Of a stretch of DNA of 37,391 nucleotides, positions 1 to 9,577 are shown in pieces. The stretch's first letter is position 1. Every line of letters starts with the position of its first letter. The DNA is from Acidobacteriota bacterium (GTDB lineage: Bacteria > Actinomycetota > Acidimicrobiia > Acidimicrobiales > RAAP-2). The position numbers and the translations under genes are program-made. A model generated the notes under the pieces. That model saw only the letters and a list, made by a program, of their open reading frames with translations. It searched no databases and was not told where the DNA came from. The stretch is from assembly GCA_019352075.1 (NCBI GenBank), contig JABBOA010000005.1, positions 1 to 37,391 on the forward strand, given 5' to 3'.

Positions 1-831
1 CGGCGTCCATTTAAGAATCCGCTGAGCCTTCTCACTGGAGATGCCCGACGCATCTGGACGCGACGTGGCTCGCAGTTCGATCTGATCCCCGTAGTACTGA
101 CGCAGGATCTCGGCGAAGTTCCTACCCCCAACGTTGTCCGGCGACGCGATGTAGAAGACCTCGTGCCCGGGGAGGTCGGACTCGGTAGCCAGCACGATGG
201 CGTCCGCGAGGTCGTAGACGTCGATATAGCTCCACAGGTTGGCGCTGAGTTCTGCGGCATCGCGAACCTGAGGACCGAGATTGCGCTCGTAGTTGTCTTC
301 GTTCTGGACCCAACTGGGGCGCAGTGAGATGCACCGGATGTCCGAGCGCTCGACGGCGGCGGCCATCAACTGTTCACCAAAGTGCTTGGACAACGCGTAC
401 GGGTCCTGGGGGTGCACCGGGTGATCTTCGTCGACCGGCGCGTAGTCGGGGAGGAACGCACGTTCGGGGAAGAAGAAACCTGGCACGGTCTCACTCGAGA
501 TATTCACGAAGCGCGCCACCGCGAACCGGACGGCCGCCTCGAGGACGTTGAAGGTCGCCATCAGATTCGTGCGAAACACCACCTGGGGCGGGTTGCCGCT
601 CGGCTCAGGGATCGCGGCGGCGTGGACCACGGCGTCGGCGCCACGGATGACGGCGAAGGCTTCACCGGCGTCGGTGAGGTCGGCCATTTGATACTGCGCC
701 GCCCCCTCAGGCTCGCGTTCGAAGACTGGCCGAGTCAGATCGGTCGCGAGCACCTCGTGACCCGCGGCCAGCAGGGCCTGGACGGCGGCGCGACCGACCT
801 TGCCGTGGGCACCCGTAACGACCACCTTCAT
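1..831 (-). CDS. NAD-dependent epimerase/dehydratase (extended SDR), 3' end truncated by window start
   Basis: Reverse strand from ATG at 831 is open to base 1: MKVVVTGAHGKVGRAAVQALLAAGHEVLATDLTR..., Rossmann TGxxGxxG variant and ...DPYALSK (YxxxK). Absent from the ORF track because no stop lies in the window. Confidence 0.9.
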   Translation of the reverse strand, partial: MKVVVTGAHGKVGRAAVQALLAAGHEVLATDLTRPVFEREPEGAAQYQMADLTDAGEAFAVIRGADAVVHAAAIPEPSGNPPQVVFRTNLMATFNVLEAAVRFAVARFVNISSETVPGFFFPERAFLPDYAPVDEDHPVHPQDPYALSKHFGEQLMAAAVERSDIRCISLRPSWVQNEDNYERNLGPQVRDAAELSANLWSYIDVYDLADAIVLATESDLPGHEVFYIASPDNVGGRNFAEILRQYYGDQIELRATSRPDASGISSEKAQRILKWTP

Positions 832-1084
832 GATTACTCCTTCGCCTCTCCCGGCACCGTCACTGAACGGACCGTGGACATCGATCAGCAAGATTCGCGG
901 ACTACACCAATGGTCTAGCGCGCCGCCGTCGTCGTCTGCCTCCCAGCACCCTTAGGGGCTCCACACCCCGAGAACATCCCCTTGGCGCAGGGGGGTCCGC
1001 TCGGGTCGCCGTCGTGTGCCACACTCTCCTGGCCACGACTTGTGAATATCGCTTGTCTCGAACCACGGCGCGAAAGGAGTCCCG

Positions 1085-3178
1085 ATGACGTCGTCGAACA
1101 ACCCTACCCGCGACGAACTCCTGGCGAGCGCCGATGAGCATCTCCTCGCGGTCCTCCAGCGGATGGCTGGTCCCGGCGCGGTCCCCCACGCCGATCAGGT
1201 CGAAGCCGTTCGCGCGCTGGTGGCCGACCGGGCCCGGGTACTCGTCGTGCAAGCGACCGGGTGGGGGAAATCAGCCGTGTACTGGGCCGCGACGGCGGCA
1301 CTGCGTTCGCTCGGCGCTGGCCCCACCCTGGTCGTCTCACCCCTCTTGGCCCTGATGCGCAATCAGGTGAGTGCCGCGGTCGCGGGTGGCCTGTCGGCCA
1401 CGACGATCAATTCCACGAACCTCGATGAATGGGAACTCGTCATGTCCGACGTGGAGAACGGCCGCGTCGACGTGTTGCTCGTTTCCCCCGAACGCCTGGC
1501 GAACCCCACCTTCGCGCGGCGAATGGCACCGGTCACCATCGCGGCGGGGTTGATAGTGATCGACGAAGCTCACTGCATCTCCGACTGGGGCTTCGACTTC
1601 CGACCGGACTACCAACGACTCAGCAAGGTGCTGACCGCGTCACCCACCGTGGCGGTCCTCGCGACCACCGCCACGGCGAATCGTCGCGTCACCGAGGACG
1701 TCGCACGACAGCTCGGTGAGCACACGCTGGTCCTGCGGGGCGGCCTCGCTCGCACCTCGTTGCGCCTGTCGGTCGTCCCCGGACTCGGTGCACTCGAGCG
1801 CTACGCCTGGGTCGACGAGGCCCTGGGTCAGATACCCGGTTCGGGAATCGTGTACGTGCCGACGGTGTCCGAGACCGTGCGGCTGGCTGACTACCTGTCC
1901 TCTCGAGGCCATAGCGTCGCGGCCTACTCGGGTCAACTGGACAGCGCGTCACGCGAGCTCGTCGAGGACCGTCTCCGTGACAATCAACTCAAGGCCGTCG
2001 TGGCCACGTCCGCGCTGGGAATGGGCTACGACAAGCCCGACCTCGGCTTCTGCATTCACGTCGGTTCGCCCGACTCCCCCGTGGCCTACTACCAACAGGT
2101 CGGGCGCGCGGGACGCGCCATCGCCCACGCCGAGGCGGTCCTGCTCCCGGCGGAGACCGACGAACGACTCTGGGAGTATTTCGCCACCGCGTCGGTTCCC
2201 GATCCCTCGAACATCGACCGGGTGACCTCCGCCCTCGAAGCGACGGACGAACCCCTCAGCGTCGCGCGCCTGGTCGACGTCACGGGCATTCGCAAGGGTC
2301 GACTCGAGGCGCTCCTCAAGATCATGGCCGTCGACGACGCCGTCGAACGCCGGAGCGAGGGATGGCGCTCCACCGGGCACCGCTATCGCTTCGACCCCGT
2401 GAAGTGGGACGCGATCGTGGAGGCGCGACGGGTCGAAGCCGACCTGATGCGCCGTTACGCCGCCGGGGCGGGCTGCCTCATGGAGTTCCTCCAACAGGCG
2501 CTCGATGACCCGGACCCGGGGCCGTGCACAAGATGCTCCGTGTGCACGGGTGTCGTGCCGGAGCCGGGACTGCGGATCGACCCGTCGAACGTCGAGGCCG
2601 CCCGTATCTATATGCGCGGCGTCGACAACGTCATCGAGCCACGCAAGCTCTGGCCCAACGGTCTGAGCAACGGTCTGAGAGGCAGGATCACTGGCGCGTC
2701 CCCGGGTCGCGCGCTCACCTACGCCGATACCCCGGGCTGGAGTCAGGTTCCTCGTCTCCTCGACGGCCGCGACGAGCCGTTGCCCGAGGAGGTGTTCCGC
2801 GGCGTCGTCGCGGTCTTGGGCCGTTGGAGAGACTCCTGGGGACATCGACCGGTGGGCATCATCGTGATCCCTTCGGCGCGCCACCGGGCCATGGTCGGCG
2901 ACCTCGCACGGCGACTCTCCTCGGTGGGGAAACTGCCACTCATCGACGCGTTCGAAAGGGTTGGCGCAGAACCGGAGCAGGGACTTTCCTCGGCGCAGCG
3001 CGTCGAACGACTGACCCAGAGCATCCATCTGAGAGCGAACGTGAGTGTTCCGCTTGGTCCGCTCCTGCTCATCGACGCGACGTATCGAACGGGGTGGACG
3101 ATGACGGTGGCATCTTCACTCGTGAGAGGAGCGGGCGCGACGGCGGTGCTTCCCCTAGTCCTCCACCAATTACCGTGA
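1085..3178 (+). CDS. recQ: RecQ-family ATP-dependent DNA helicase with extra C-terminal domain
   Basis: Walker A-like QATGWGKS, DEAH box VIDEAHCISDWGFDFRPDYQRL, motif III ATTATA, YYQQVGRAGR (motif VI), Zn-type cysteines CTRCSVC. Confidence 0.92.
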   Translation: MTSSNNPTRDELLASADEHLLAVLQRMAGPGAVPHADQVEAVRALVADRARVLVVQATGWGKSAVYWAATAALRSLGAGPTLVVSPLLALMRNQVSAAVAGGLSATTINSTNLDEWELVMSDVENGRVDVLLVSPERLANPTFARRMAPVTIAAGLIVIDEAHCISDWGFDFRPDYQRLSKVLTASPTVAVLATTATANRRVTEDVARQLGEHTLVLRGGLARTSLRLSVVPGLGALERYAWVDEALGQIPGSGIVYVPTVSETVRLADYLSSRGHSVAAYSGQLDSASRELVEDRLRDNQLKAVVATSALGMGYDKPDLGFCIHVGSPDSPVAYYQQVGRAGRAIAHAEAVLLPAETDERLWEYFATASVPDPSNIDRVTSALEATDEPLSVARLVDVTGIRKGRLEALLKIMAVDDAVERRSEGWRSTGHRYRFDPVKWDAIVEARRVEADLMRRYAAGAGCLMEFLQQALDDPDPGPCTRCSVCTGVVPEPGLRIDPSNVEAARIYMRGVDNVIEPRKLWPNGLSNGLRGRITGASPGRALTYADTPGWSQVPRLLDGRDEPLPEEVFRGVVAVLGRWRDSWGHRPVGIIVIPSARHRAMVGDLARRLSSVGKLPLIDAFERVGAEPEQGLSSAQRVERLTQSIHLRANVSVPLGPLLLIDATYRTGWTMTVASSLVRGAGATAVLPLVLHQLP

Positions 3179-3455
3179 TCCCGGCGTCGACGACGAACGG
3201 TTCCCCCTTCGACGCGGTTCGACGAGCGACCAGCACCACGCGTGACGCGAGGTGAGCCCCTCGGCGCCACCGGTCGTGGTCGTCCGCCCGCGCGGTCTTG
3301 AGTTCGCCGGCCCGCGCGTCGGGGGCACAGGCGATCACCGCGTCGCGACGGGTACCGTCCTCACCCCGACACCCGGGTGAATTTTCACCCGCCGTGACGG
3401 CGGACCGGTTGACGTCGGACGTGCTCGACGCATTGAGCGATGATCGCGAGAACCC

Positions 3456-3548
3456 ATGGCGTGGCACCTCGACACGTCGGCACTCTGGGAGCTCGTCACT
3501 GCTCAGGTGGAGTCCGCCGCCCTGGGCGAATGGTTCATTCTCACATGA
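3456..3548 (+). pseudogene. N-terminal remnant of a PIN-domain (VapC-like) toxin
   Basis: ATG..TGA encodes MAWHLDTSALWELVTAQVESAALGEWFILT, resembling the PIN start 'xYLDTSALvKLv..EpESaaL..w'; only 30 aa. Confidence 0.45.
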
Positions 3549-3769
3549 TGCGCCGTCCGCCGAAAAGGTGGCGGCCTTTCGGGCGGCCCTAGGCCTCCGT
3601 CGTCCCACGGGGCCCACTCGACCGCGCCGCCGATCGATAGTCCCAGTGCAACGCCCTCGCGCGATGCGCGCGGACCACGAAGGCCGGCGCAACGAACAGT
3701 GGTCGACTCGACAGAGGGCCGGCGCGTCACCCCCCGCACCCGTCGATCGATGGTCGGAGCCCCTCGCGA

Positions 3770-3952
3770 CTATTCGTGACCTTCGAGCGGCTCGTGGTCA
3801 GATCGCGGATCGACGTCGGTGGGCACGCGGTCTATCGACTCCTTGCGCGGTCCCTCGGATTCACCGAACTTCGGCCGGCGCATCCACACGTACGCACCGG
3901 CGTAGATGGCACACAACACGAACATGATGACGATGGGAAAGATGATGGCCAC
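3770..3952 (-). CDS. small single-TM membrane protein (60 aa), GTG start
   Basis: Reverse strand GGAGAAAGGAGGCGTCCAGTG: strong Shine-Dalgarno 7 nt before GTG; product (M/V)AIIFPIVIMFVLCAIYAGAYVWMRRPKFGESEGPRKESIDRVPTDVDPRSDHEPLEGHE. Confidence 0.65.
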   Translation of the reverse strand: MAIIFPIVIMFVLCAIYAGAYVWMRRPKFGESEGPRKESIDRVPTDVDPRSDHEPLEGHE

Positions 3953-4359
3953 TGGACGCCTCCTTTCTCCATTGCCCTTCTGCGGCGCGATGGCCGCGCC
4001 ACGCCGCCAGAGTCTCGCGAGGGACAACCACTCGGTGGCGGGACACTGGATCCCGAAATACTGGAGATGGTCCTCACGACCGAAGTCCATCGTCACGACA
4101 GATTGGCGCTCACCAACAGATTACGCTCAGCACCTGATGCCTCGTGCGGGGTCCTTGTCGAGATGCCCCGCGAGCGCGTCGGGCTCGAGTGAGGCGCGAG
4201 GCGCTTGCCTGGTCGCACCACGCGAGACGGGATGATGGCGATGTCGCGACGGGGAGGAAGGTTCACGGGCCCACGCGGTGAGCGAACCACGAAAGTTCGA
4301 TCCACCACCGAAGCTCCGACGGACGATGGATCGGAGCCGTCCGGCGGGGCGTCGGACCC

Positions 4360-4800
4360 GACGGCCGACCTCTTCGCAAGTACGTCTCGGCCGCTAGTCG
4401 TTCCATGGTCGCCACCAAGCTCAAGGCGCTCCAAGATCAATCTGACGATGGGTTACTTCTCACCGATGGTCACATCACGTTGAGCGTCCTCTTCGAGCGC
4501 TGTAGCGAGGACGTCCTGCGACACCACGTCGAGGCCAGCACGCTCCGTAACTAGGTGAACATCGCGCGAATCCACATCCCGCCCACGCTGGGACACACGA
4601 AACTCATCGACCTCAGCGTGAACGACGTCGACCATCCTCCCTCGCTCAAGCGCGATGCGCGACTCGCTGCCTCGACGGTGCGACGGATTCGCATCGTCTT
4701 GGCCCGGTGTCTCGACCAGGCGATCCGCCGGGGTCCGGCCGCACGATGGACCCCCTCGCGGCGTCAAGGTCTACCCGCTCGGGGTCCACTTAGAAAACGA
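4360..4800 (+). pseudogene. N-terminal part of a phage-type tyrosine recombinase/integrase with an in-frame TAG; catalytic domain absent
   Basis: One continuous frame: DGRPLRKYVSAASRSMVATKLKALQDQSDDGLLLTDGHITLSVLFERCSEDVLRHHVEASTLRN*VNIARIHIPPTLGHTKLIDLSVNDVD...LAASTVRRIRIVLARCLDQAIRRG; typical arm-binding/SAM-like integrase N-terminus; stop TAG at 4552-4554. Confidence 0.75.
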
Positions 4801-5170
4801 TCAAAAGTTGGCCCGGTCGCTTCGGTGATATGTTGCATCCAGGACGTCTAGATCTCGCATCCTTCTCGCCTGGCAGTGAGCCGGTGAATGAGCAGGAGGT
4901 TGCCGTGAAGCCCGTTGGCCCCGAGAAATCCCTCGATCGCGCCGATACGCCCGGGAGCGTCGTCGCCATCACGCCAACACCCGTCACCGGCGACGTCGAA
5001 CGAGGACCCGCCGTTACGCCGGAGGTGGACCGGGGGGTGGGGCCGTCAGCGGCGACCGACTCGAGTGCTGGCTCGACCGTCCGCCGCGAGGAGTCTGGCG
5101 ACACCGGCGGTCTACTGCATCGCCAAACCCGTTGCGGTGCTTCATTCTTCGCGCGCGCGAGCAGATAGCC

Positions 5171-5623
5171 ATGGGCACCCGACTCGCGATCCCCCAGCCA
5201 CTTCGCAACGCCGTCGGCGACGACTCGGATGATACGGGCGCACTCATCCTCTTCACCTCGCCCGCATTGATCGGACGAAAGATCGACCTCACTCCGTCCG
5301 ACGCCCGCGGGCCTGCGGTCCGGAGCACCGTGTGCCAACGCGATCTCCCTCAGGGGGTATCGGTCGCCGCCGCCTACCCCCACCTTCGTCCCGGGATGTA
5401 CGCCATCGAAGGTTCCGACCAGCGAGTCCGCATCTCCGGCGGGTGCGTCATCACGCTCGACTACCTCGACGAGTGCTGTCGGATCTACTACCACCCCTCC
5501 AGCACGTCGGTCCTGACCGATGGTCGCGACGACGAATTCGAGTGGGCGACGATCGCTCATCGCAACTCCCGCGACGTCGATGGGACCTCAACACCGGTTT
5601 CATCCACGCACGACGAGCACTAG
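5171..5623 (+). CDS. conserved hypothetical protein
   Basis: MGTRLAIPQPLRNAVGDDSDDTGALILFTSPALIGRKIDLTPS...SVAAAYPHLRPGMYAIEGSDQRVRISGGCVITLDY; resembles small actinobacterial hypotheticals ending in a compact beta-rich domain. Start uncertain (ORF track start 5132). Confidence 0.5.
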   Translation: MGTRLAIPQPLRNAVGDDSDDTGALILFTSPALIGRKIDLTPSDARGPAVRSTVCQRDLPQGVSVAAAYPHLRPGMYAIEGSDQRVRISGGCVITLDYLDECCRIYYHPSSTSVLTDGRDDEFEWATIAHRNSRDVDGTSTPVSSTHDEH

Positions 5624-5773
5624 TGACTCCCGCAATGGGCGAAGACGTACGACCTAATGAAACCTCGATTCTGGGGGCCCTTCCGAGGTGTGATGGTTGC
5701 GCTGCGCCGCTCAAGGAATTCATTGCCCCAAGGGTCGGCGAATCACCGATAGGCATGACTGTCGGGCGCCATC

Positions 5774-6270
5774 ACCTCACTGCTCCTGATCGAAGGGTCC
5801 TTTGAGCGCCTCACCCGATTCTTCAAGGTGTTGACGAGAACCCTCGTCGTCTACATCGTCGTGATGGTCAGCGTCACACGGGACTAGCTGAGGTTCCTGC
5901 AGTGCGCAGGGGGACCGCACGTCCACTGAGACAATTCCTGCATCTCGGTCATGGGGGCCTTGCTCGGCCCGACGATCTCGCCCCACGTCTTCCTCTGGCA
6001 GTACGCCAATCGCCGTGAGCTGATGCGTGATGAACCAGTGGGCGGACCCCGCGTCGCGCCACTGAAGGAGAAGAGTGACCAACAAGCCCGCTTCAAGCGA
6101 CGCACCCGCCGCGTCGACGTCTTGTCCGACATGGTGTTCTCGAACATCGTCATGTTCACGATCATCGCGACGACGGGACCGACGCTGCACGCCCACGGAA
6201 TCACGAATCTCCCAAGTGCCGCCCCAGCGTCCAGCTCGCTCAAGGCGATCGCGACCGTGCCCTCCACGGC
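5774..6270 (+). pseudogene. remnant of an Nramp-family divalent metal transporter
   Basis: Single frame with two internal stops: GSFERLTRFFKVLTRTLVVYIVVMVSVTRD*LRFLQCAGGPHVH*DNSCISVMGALLGPTISPHVFLWQYANRRE...RRVDVLSDMVFSNIVMFTIIATTGPTLHAHGITNLPSAAPAS; matches Nramp hallmarks such as LLGTTISPYLFFWQ and SNLVMFFIIxxTAxTLHxHGI. Confidence 0.7.
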
Positions 6271-6403
6271 GCGTTCGACCAGTCATCGGGCGAAGCGCGA
6301 GGACCTGCTCGTCGTCGCGACACGGGGTGGGCGATTGGGGTGCGCCACCGACCTTTAGGGTCGGAGGGACGGCACCCGACGTGATGCCCTTAAGGAGCAA
6401 GTC

Positions 6404-6874
6404 ATGGACATCATCCGTAATCCCGACGGGAGCCTCGTGGTACCCATCATCGAGCCGCGCCATCACGACGGTGACGATGTCGCCGGCGCGCCCTCCGACG
6501 AGGCGGGAGCGGATGGCGCCCCGACGACCCGGTTGTTGCACCCGGGCGAAGGAGGCTACAGTGACGCCCTCTCCCTGTGGGACCTGCAGCAGAATCCCGA
6601 CCATACGACCATCTCGACCGAGAGTGGACGTGAGGAGGCGATGTCCGTCGTGCACACCTTGGCCGAGTCGTCGCCCCACGACGTGGCCACCGCCCTCAGT
6701 GACGTGCACGACGCTGCGGCGAGTGGCGAGGCGCTGCGACACGTGTTGATTGGGGGCACCCACTCGGTCGAGGCCTTCTCCGACGAAGTGGCCGAAGCCG
6801 AAGGGGGCGAACCCCTCGCCGCCCATCAGATGACGAAGATCATCGGAGAAGTGCTCGCGGAACTGGATAAATAG
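6404..6874 (+). CDS. hypothetical protein (156 aa)
   Basis: Intact ORF with AAGGAG 8 nt upstream of ATG; MDIIRNPDGSLVVPIIEPRHHDGDD...; no recognised domain. Confidence 0.6.
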   Translation: MDIIRNPDGSLVVPIIEPRHHDGDDVAGAPSDEAGADGAPTTRLLHPGEGGYSDALSLWDLQQNPDHTTISTESGREEAMSVVHTLAESSPHDVATALSDVHDAAASGEALRHVLIGGTHSVEAFSDEVAEAEGGEPLAAHQMTKIIGEVLAELDK

Positions 6875-7869
6875 GCCTCGTCGTTGACCCCTCGACATCC
6901 GTCGCCGGAGCGACGGTCGCGGACAACGTCACTCGTGAGTGGCGACGCTGGGCGAGCACGGTCGTTCGAGGCTGACGAGGTGGTCTCGACGGTGGACGTG
7001 GCGGCGCCCAGAGGGGCATCGACGCTCACCCGGTCTCACCCCTCCCCCGCGCCGACCAGCCAGTTCGCTTCGATGAACATCGGCGGACGTGCCAGGCGTT
7101 GCCCCCTCACCACGCGGGGCTCGCTGTCGGGGACCCACCCGCGCTCGCGCACTCCCATGACGACCCCCGCCCGGGCGTCGTGGTCGTTCGGATCTGGGGC
7201 GACGCGCCCACCTTGTTCGCTGGGGCGGTCGTGATCGTCGGCTTTCGTCATCGCCACTTCGATGGGCGTGGTCGACACCACCGGCTCACCGTGACTTCGG
7301 GGCTTCGACGTATCGACGAGACGCCTCATCGGACACGTCCGATGGACCACCACAACAATCCCTGGTGACGACTGGTGGTGCGCTGGGGGGTGTGCGACGA
7401 CGTCGCGTCCCCGAGCCCAGACGCCTCGTTGGCGTTCGTCGCGTGCTGGCAGCGGTCTCCCGTGCAGCTCCAATGACCGTTCTCGAAGAGACAACGAGAC
7501 GGAGTAGCGGCGCGGGCGCCCTTTAGGTGCCTCTTCGCCAGGCCGGCGTGACTCGCGGCCCGATACGGCCACTTCACGTTCGAGGAGATACGCTCGATGA
7601 ATCGATACGGCGTCCACCGCTCGGGCGCCGAGACACTCACCGCGAGGGGTGATTTCGCACCTCGCTGACGTGTTGTGGACGACGGCCTCAAGGAGTCGCG
7701 ACGCGACTTGCGGATCCAGCCAGTGAGCCCAGGGCCCACGCTGACCGCGATGCTCGGATCACCCGGCGCGATGGCCGTCGCCCAATGACTCTCGTCGTCG
7801 AGGACCACGAAGGGCACGGTGGCGTCAGATGACGAGCGTGGTACGTCGTGATCGACGTCGTGGCTCCCC

Positions 7870-8043
7870 TCACTTCTTGAAAGCATCCTTCACCTTCTCT
7901 CCGACTTGCTTGAGGCGACCCTTCATCTGGGTCTCCCGTCCCTCGACTTCGCGTTCGCCGTCACCCGTCACCTTGCCCGCGGCTTCTTCGACCTTGCCCT
8001 TGGCTATCTGGGCAACGTTCTTGATCTTGTCCTTCTTGCTCAT
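7870..8043 (-). CDS. CsbD-like stress-response protein (57 aa)
   Basis: Reverse strand ATG at 8043 preceded by GGAGGAAG: MSKKDKIKNVAQIAKGKVEEAAGKVTGDGEREVEGRETQMKGRLKQVGEKVKDAFKK*; characteristic CsbD composition and KGKxxExxGKxTGD motif. Below the ORF track cutoff. Confidence 0.9.
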   Translation of the reverse strand: MSKKDKIKNVAQIAKGKVEEAAGKVTGDGEREVEGRETQMKGRLKQVGEKVKDAFKK

Positions 8044-8195
8044 TCTTCCTCCGCTTCACTACACGGCGAGGGGAAGTCCCTCGCCCATCACCGTCTCGAC
8101 AAAGTGACTGGAATTCTTCGCATCCGACCTGGCCACTGGCTGCGCCGGCCACTTCGCCGCTCGCCGCGCGCACGTCGCCACGTGCTGGGGTGACC

Positions 8196-8267
8196 TCAAC
8201 GCCTCACGAAATAGAAGATGACGATGACGACCACGATGACGATGATGGTTCCAACTCCGATGTACAT
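8196..8267 (-). CDS. hydrophobic micro-protein (23 aa)
   Basis: Reverse strand ATG at 8267: MYIGVGTIIVIVVVIVIFYFVRR*; a single predicted TM helix followed by RR. Lies upstream of the CsbD-like gene, same strand. Confidence 0.45.
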   Translation of the reverse strand: MYIGVGTIIVIVVVIVIFYFVRR

Positions 8268-9577
8268 TTCACCACTGCTTTCTCAAATGATTTCTCGATG
8301 GCTCGAGCGTCGACGACCGGCGACGACACGCGAACGAAGGTGACGACCACTCATCGAACCCGTTGACGAGGGCCGAGGCGGTCCTACACCGTTCGCGAGG
8401 GAGTGCGGTGCGATGCCCACTAAGGAATCGGGACCGTGGGCGATTCCCCACCGCAGGGATCAAGTCTTCGCTCGACGTCGATACCGGAAGGAACATCTCG
8501 CACCTTTCTCTGCGTTCCGTGCTGATGCAAGGGACACAGGAGGCGGGGTCTTGACTTCCTTCTCGCATGGTAATGCCCCCGCGGTTTCGTCAAGCGCTGG
8601 AGCGTCGAACGACGCGGCGAACGAGAGCGGGCTCGAGCGACCGGGCCGAACGTGATCGCCCCCGGGGTCCTCGACCAGTCGTCGACCGAGCAGCGCGCAG
8701 CGATGGTGCGCGCGTACGCCGTGCGCTCCGCGCCGTCGTACCGCGAGGAGGACCACTCGTCGATGATGCGTCACCGCCACTCGGGGAGTACACCCTCGCC
8801 TCGTCGCGTCGGGACCGAGAACCGCGCACGTGAACGTGACCTCGTTCACGTCGTCGCCGACGACACCCCACTGCTGCGGCGGCCCGAATTGCAATGGCGT
8901 CGAATCCCCGATATGGTTGCGGCAAGGACGTCAGGACTTCGCTTCCTCTTCACTCGGTGCAGACCGAAAAGAATGAGGTGAGAAGTGCGATTCCCGTGGA
9001 ACCAACGTGACGTGAACGACGTGGTCGGGACGAGATCTGTCTCGACGGCCCCCGGCCGCAACACTCCAGGGGATTGTGGTCGCGTTCCCCCCCCTCGGGC
9101 GTACAGGCGTGATGATCGGTTCTCTCGCGCTCTGAATCCATGCCCGGGCGATGGACGCGTCGACTCACGAGTGGCGCGACCCGAGCTCGTCGCGACGCGA
9201 CCCCCCAGTCTGGCACACCCTCGCAATTCGCTAACTGCCACCGTGGTCACGGTGAAACGCCGATCGACGGAGGTGCTCAATCCCCCTGGCGCCTCCGTCG
9301 ACGGCGTACGGACAAGGACCTCGGTGGTCGGGTGTGGGCTGGCGCTGGGTCGCTCGGGCACCTTGGCCGCGGCCGGGTACGCGGCGTCATCGGGTGAGAC
9401 GTCCGAGCGCTCGCACACCCGTCCCGGGTCTCCGCGACGCGACCTGACGCAGTCGCGATCGTTCGGGGCGACGCGACGATCACCACTCCGCGCGAGTTCA
9501 CCGGCGCCGCGCGAGTCGCTCGCGGGCCGCGGTCGACGCTGGCGGGTCACGCACTCGCGCGAGGAGGGGGCGCGCTC

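Noticed and set aside
5777-6898. 373-aa minus-strand ORF
   Set aside because: Antisense to the Nramp remnant and the 6404 ORF; no recognisable domain.
7036-7886. Overlapping minus-strand ORFs (193 and 186 aa) in the decay island
   Set aside because: No domain recognisable, no convincing RBS, and mixed frames; could be decayed sequence but not supportable.
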